DNA of 7,230 nucleotides, taken from positions 1 to 7,230 of the forward strand of contig JAKSRN010000098.1 of assembly GCA_024403585.1 (NCBI GenBank), in the 5' to 3' direction. Position 1 is the first letter of the stretch. Each line of letters starts with the position of its first letter. Positions 5,553 through 7,230 of this stretch are shown here, in pieces. The position numbers and the translations under genes were made by a program. The notes under the pieces were generated by a model that did no database searches, was not told the origin of the DNA, and saw only the letters and a list, made by a program, of their open reading frames with translations. The stretch is from Lachnospiraceae bacterium (GTDB lineage: Bacteria > Bacillota > Clostridia > Lachnospirales > Lachnospiraceae).

Positions 5553-5721
5553 TCAATTTTCTAATTTCCTAAGCAGACGAGACAGCTCGTCAATAACAGT
5601 TTACCATATAGGTGGCACCGATAGAAAGAACGAACATCAACATTTGCTCGTAGTCGGCCAGTTCCTTTATAAAGTCAAGAACGAGAGGGGTGTCCTCACG
5701 TTTCGCGCAAACAAAATTCAT
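5553..5721 (-). pseudogene. Decayed GNAT acetyltransferase with internal deletion and frameshift
   Basis: An ATG (5721) with AAGGAG 5 nt upstream opens a 43-codon frame starting MNFVCAKREDTPLVLDFIKE and going on to LADYEQM, the typical first strand and helix of a GNAT N-acetyltransferase (DTxLVLxFIKELAxYE). Without the central acetyl-CoA-binding part, the frame then reads FVLSIGATYM, which resembles the C-terminal FYLSLGAxPM motif. It stops at TGA 5592-5590. In the next frame DELSRLLRKLEN then a stop (5591-5553) looks like the usual last helix (TGDxLxxLA). About 100 of the normal 150-160 residues are missing, so it cannot be an active enzyme. The good start and RBS suggest recent decay. It lies 23 nt after the flavoprotein stop and just before the isomerase, so the leftover reading frame sits in the leader of the sugar operon. 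The GNAT identity is judged from motif memory. Confidence 0.7.
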
Positions 5722-5744
5722 AGTTGCTCCTTATTTATCAGCAG

Positions 5745-6326
5745 TTACAGGGAATATCCAAAATCGTACACTTTCTTCAGATGCTCCGTCCCCTGAATCT
5801 GCGGTTTTCCATTCGTGTCTCCACAACCGCCTGCCAAATACATACCTTTATCCACAAAACCAATGTAATTAATCACCGTATACTTGTAATACGACACCGC
5901 CTGCTCATAAGTCCAGAAGAAATCATCCGCTGAAGTCATCAGAAGGACTGCATCCTTCCCCTCCACCGGATACTTCTCATATCTGCCCCAGGCAGGATTC
6001 TCATCATACTCAGCAATACAGTAGAAGCGCTCAATCAAAGCCTTCAATTTAGAGCTAATCGTCCAAAACAGGAGCGGTGAGGCAAATGCTATCAGATCCG
6101 CTTCCTTGATCTTCGGTACCATGTCATTGAAGTCGTCCTTCTGTACGCATGGCTTGCCGTAGCGACAGGCATTACAGCCAAGACAGCCATTGATCTGGAG
6201 TTTATTCAAATTAATAATTTCAATTTCGTGACCTGCTGCCCTTGCACCATCGGCAAATGCAGAGACGAGTTGGGCGGTGTTGCCGTGGGGGCGACCGCCT
6301 CCCTGGATAATTAGTAATTTTTTCAT
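5745..6326 (-). CDS. Flavodoxin-fold NAD(P)H-dependent oxidoreductase / iron-sulfur flavoprotein
   Basis: This 193-residue protein has a flavodoxin-like fold. The FMN phosphate loop is GGGRPHGNTAQL (residues 9-20). CLGCNACRYGKPC supplies Cys48, Cys51, Cys54 and Cys60, spaced CX2CX2CX5C, the compact pattern that holds a 4Fe-4S cluster in iron-sulfur flavoproteins; it is followed by KDDF. ADLIAFASPLLFWTISSKLK (76-95) is the second FMN-contact region (normally SPxYxxxxSxxLK). The likely role is cytoplasmic electron transfer or reduction of quinones, nitro compounds or oxygen; the substrate is unknown. The ATG at 6326 is preferred, with AGAGGA 8 nt upstream; the TTG just before it (6329) is only 5 nt from the site. 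The HNH gene ends 50 nt upstream with no terminator seen between, so read-through is possible. No obvious functional link to the sugar genes is visible. Confidence 0.88.
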   Translation of the reverse strand: MKKLLIIQGGGRPHGNTAQLVSAFADGARAAGHEIEIINLNKLQINGCLGCNACRYGKPCVQKDDFNDMVPKIKEADLIAFASPLLFWTISSKLKALIERFYCIAEYDENPAWGRYEKYPVEGKDAVLLMTSADDFFWTYEQAVSYYKYTVINYIGFVDKGMYLAGGCGDTNGKPQIQGTEHLKKVYDFGYSL

Positions 6327-6334
6327 CAATCGAT

Positions 6335-6340
6335 TCCTCT
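6335..6340 (-). promoter_or_regulatory. RBS (AGAGGA) favouring the flavoprotein ATG at 6326
   Basis: AGAGGA lies 8 nt before the ATG (6326-6324) and 5 nt before an in-frame TTG (6329-6327). The spacing and codon make the ATG the better choice. The remaining bases between this site and the HNH stop at 6377 show no hairpin or clear promoter. Confidence 0.6.
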
Positions 6341-6376
6341 ATATTTTACGTTGCTATTTCCTTCCTAAAACACACA

Positions 6377-7230
6377 TTAGTAATTCCACAACTCATACCC
6401 CTGTCTTCTCGCCGAATCATACACCGGCTGCATATTCTTTTGCAGGATATTATAAAACTCTTCCTTCGAATTTCCTTTTCTATACAACTCTTGTCCAGCC
6501 CAAATAGAATGCAGATTATCCCTGTAGCATGCTTCAAATAATTTATGAAGCCCTTCCCGCTCATTAATCAGCTCATACATCATATACTGATTTTCCGCAA
6601 ATGCAGAGAAGAACGGATCCCACTTCGGTAACCGATTGCTCTTCGAAGAATTCAATGACGAATCCATCGGCATCAGATTCCACAATTCATCATTCATAAC
6701 AAATGACCACGGAATAAAATGATCCACATCATATTCTCTTGCCTGAATCTGCTGCCCGGTAAATACATCTCTTACCTCATGGACATCCAGAATTCCGCTC
6801 CAAAGTTTACGGACGTTATTGAGTTTTCGCATCTTCTCATCCATCGGTGCCAGCTTATAAATCAATCCTGGTACTTCCGGATTATTATTCTGTAGCCATT
6901 TCAGCTTCTCATACTGAATCCATCCCAGAATATTTACCGTATTATCCTGAATCATATCGATCCATGCCGGATTAAAGTACACCTCTTTTTTCAGCTTGCT
7001 ACTGTCTCCAAGGGTATACGGGAGAATAGTCACTTGTTCATTGATTTTCCGAATATATGCGGTAATTCTTTTAATGCTTCCCCAGTCTACAGCCTCGTCA
7101 CTTCTGTTAAAGAAACCTGCTAGTGCTCTATATGGAACCATATTGGTGAGCTGCTCTTTGAACCTTTTCAATTCCAGATTATGGTCATGAATCGCATTCT
7201 TGATTTCCACCTTAGATGCATTCGCTGGAA
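6377..7230 (-). CDS. HNH endonuclease domain protein with Cas9-like HNH spacing (5' end beyond window)
   Basis: The frame is open to the right edge. A GTG at 7210 could be a start but has no RBS, and the codons before it (PANASK) look coding, so the gene probably begins outside the window. Numbered from that GTG, 277 residues are visible. VFTGQQI (149-155) precedes YDVDHFIPWSF (160-170), with NLMPMD (178-183) and N187/K190 following. The spacing from Asp163-His164 through Asn178 to Asn187 and Lys190 equals that of the Cas9 HNH domain (D839, H840, N854, N863, K866 in S. pyogenes Cas9), so it fits the HNH_4 type. The zinc Cys pairs of many HNH enzymes are absent. About 85 residues follow the domain, rich in aromatic and charged residues, with no RuvC motif. 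Likely a DNA nuclease, possibly defence- or restriction-related; no cas genes, CRISPR array or methylase are visible. Confidence 0.8.
   Translation of the reverse strand, partial: PANASKVEIKNAIHDHNLELKRFKEQLTNMVPYRALAGFFNRSDEAVDWGSIKRITAYIRKINEQVTILPYTLGDSSKLKKEVYFNPAWIDMIQDNTVNILGWIQYEKLKWLQNNNPEVPGLIYKLAPMDEKMRKLNNVRKLWSGILDVHEVRDVFTGQQIQAREYDVDHFIPWSFVMNDELWNLMPMDSSLNSSKSNRLPKWDPFFSAFAENQYMMYELINEREGLHKLFEACYRDNLHSIWAGQELYRKGNSKEEFYNILQKNMQPVYDSARRQGYELWNY

Noticed and set aside
4594..5556. Longer isomerase starting at the ATG at 5556
   Set aside because: The GGGAGG at 5536-5531 would be inside the gene, and the added 11 residues are hydrophilic and do not fit the barrel's first strand.
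6377..7210. Complete HNH gene starting at GTG 7210
   Set aside because: No ribosome site precedes the GTG and the frame stays open to the window edge with coding-like residues, so the gene is treated as partial.

Overview
The window reads as chromosome of a mid-GC Gram-positive gut-type clostridium, most likely a Lachnospiraceae relative. This rests on strong AGGAGG-type ribosome binding sites, ATG starts, tightly coupled PTS regulatory genes and a typical small membrane protein. It is an inference from gene style, not from a marker gene. Every recognisable gene lies on the minus strand, so transcription runs from high to low coordinates.

In order of transcription: (1) the C-terminal part of a protein with an HNH nuclease domain spaced like that of Cas9, entering from the right edge (7230-6377); (2) a flavodoxin-fold iron-sulfur flavoprotein (6326-5745); (3) a decayed GNAT acetyltransferase with an internal deletion and a frameshift (5721-5553); (4) an IolE-like TIM-barrel sugar isomerase/epimerase or dehydratase (5523-4594), coupled to (5) a PfkB-family sugar kinase (4581-3667); (6) a 180-bp intergenic region with six TGTCAC/GTGACA hexamers and a hairpin followed by a T-run; (7) a 710-residue PRD/EIIB/EIIA transcriptional activator of the MtlR/ManR type (3472-1340), coupled to (8) a divergent HPr-like protein (1328-1065) and (9) an HPr (1059-814), followed by a strong intrinsic terminator (764-711); (10) a gene-free block with a REP-like cluster (706-591) and a 53-bp-period array of six 36-nt blocks (584-283); (11) the start of a small membrane protein leaving at the left edge (153-1).

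The central theme is PTS-linked control of a sugar pathway. The isomerase-like enzyme and kinase would process a sugar or polyol whose identity the window does not show, since no transporter or EIIC is present. The regulator keeps phosphorylatable residues in PRD2, EIIB and EIIA. It travels with two HPr paralogues that keep the catalytic His but have lost the Ser46 site used by HPr kinase. That suggests a phosphorelay for the regulator set apart from the usual HPr(Ser-P)/CcpA catabolite control. Beyond this, the most unexplained structure is the regular TTGAC-N26-GTCAA array at 283-584.
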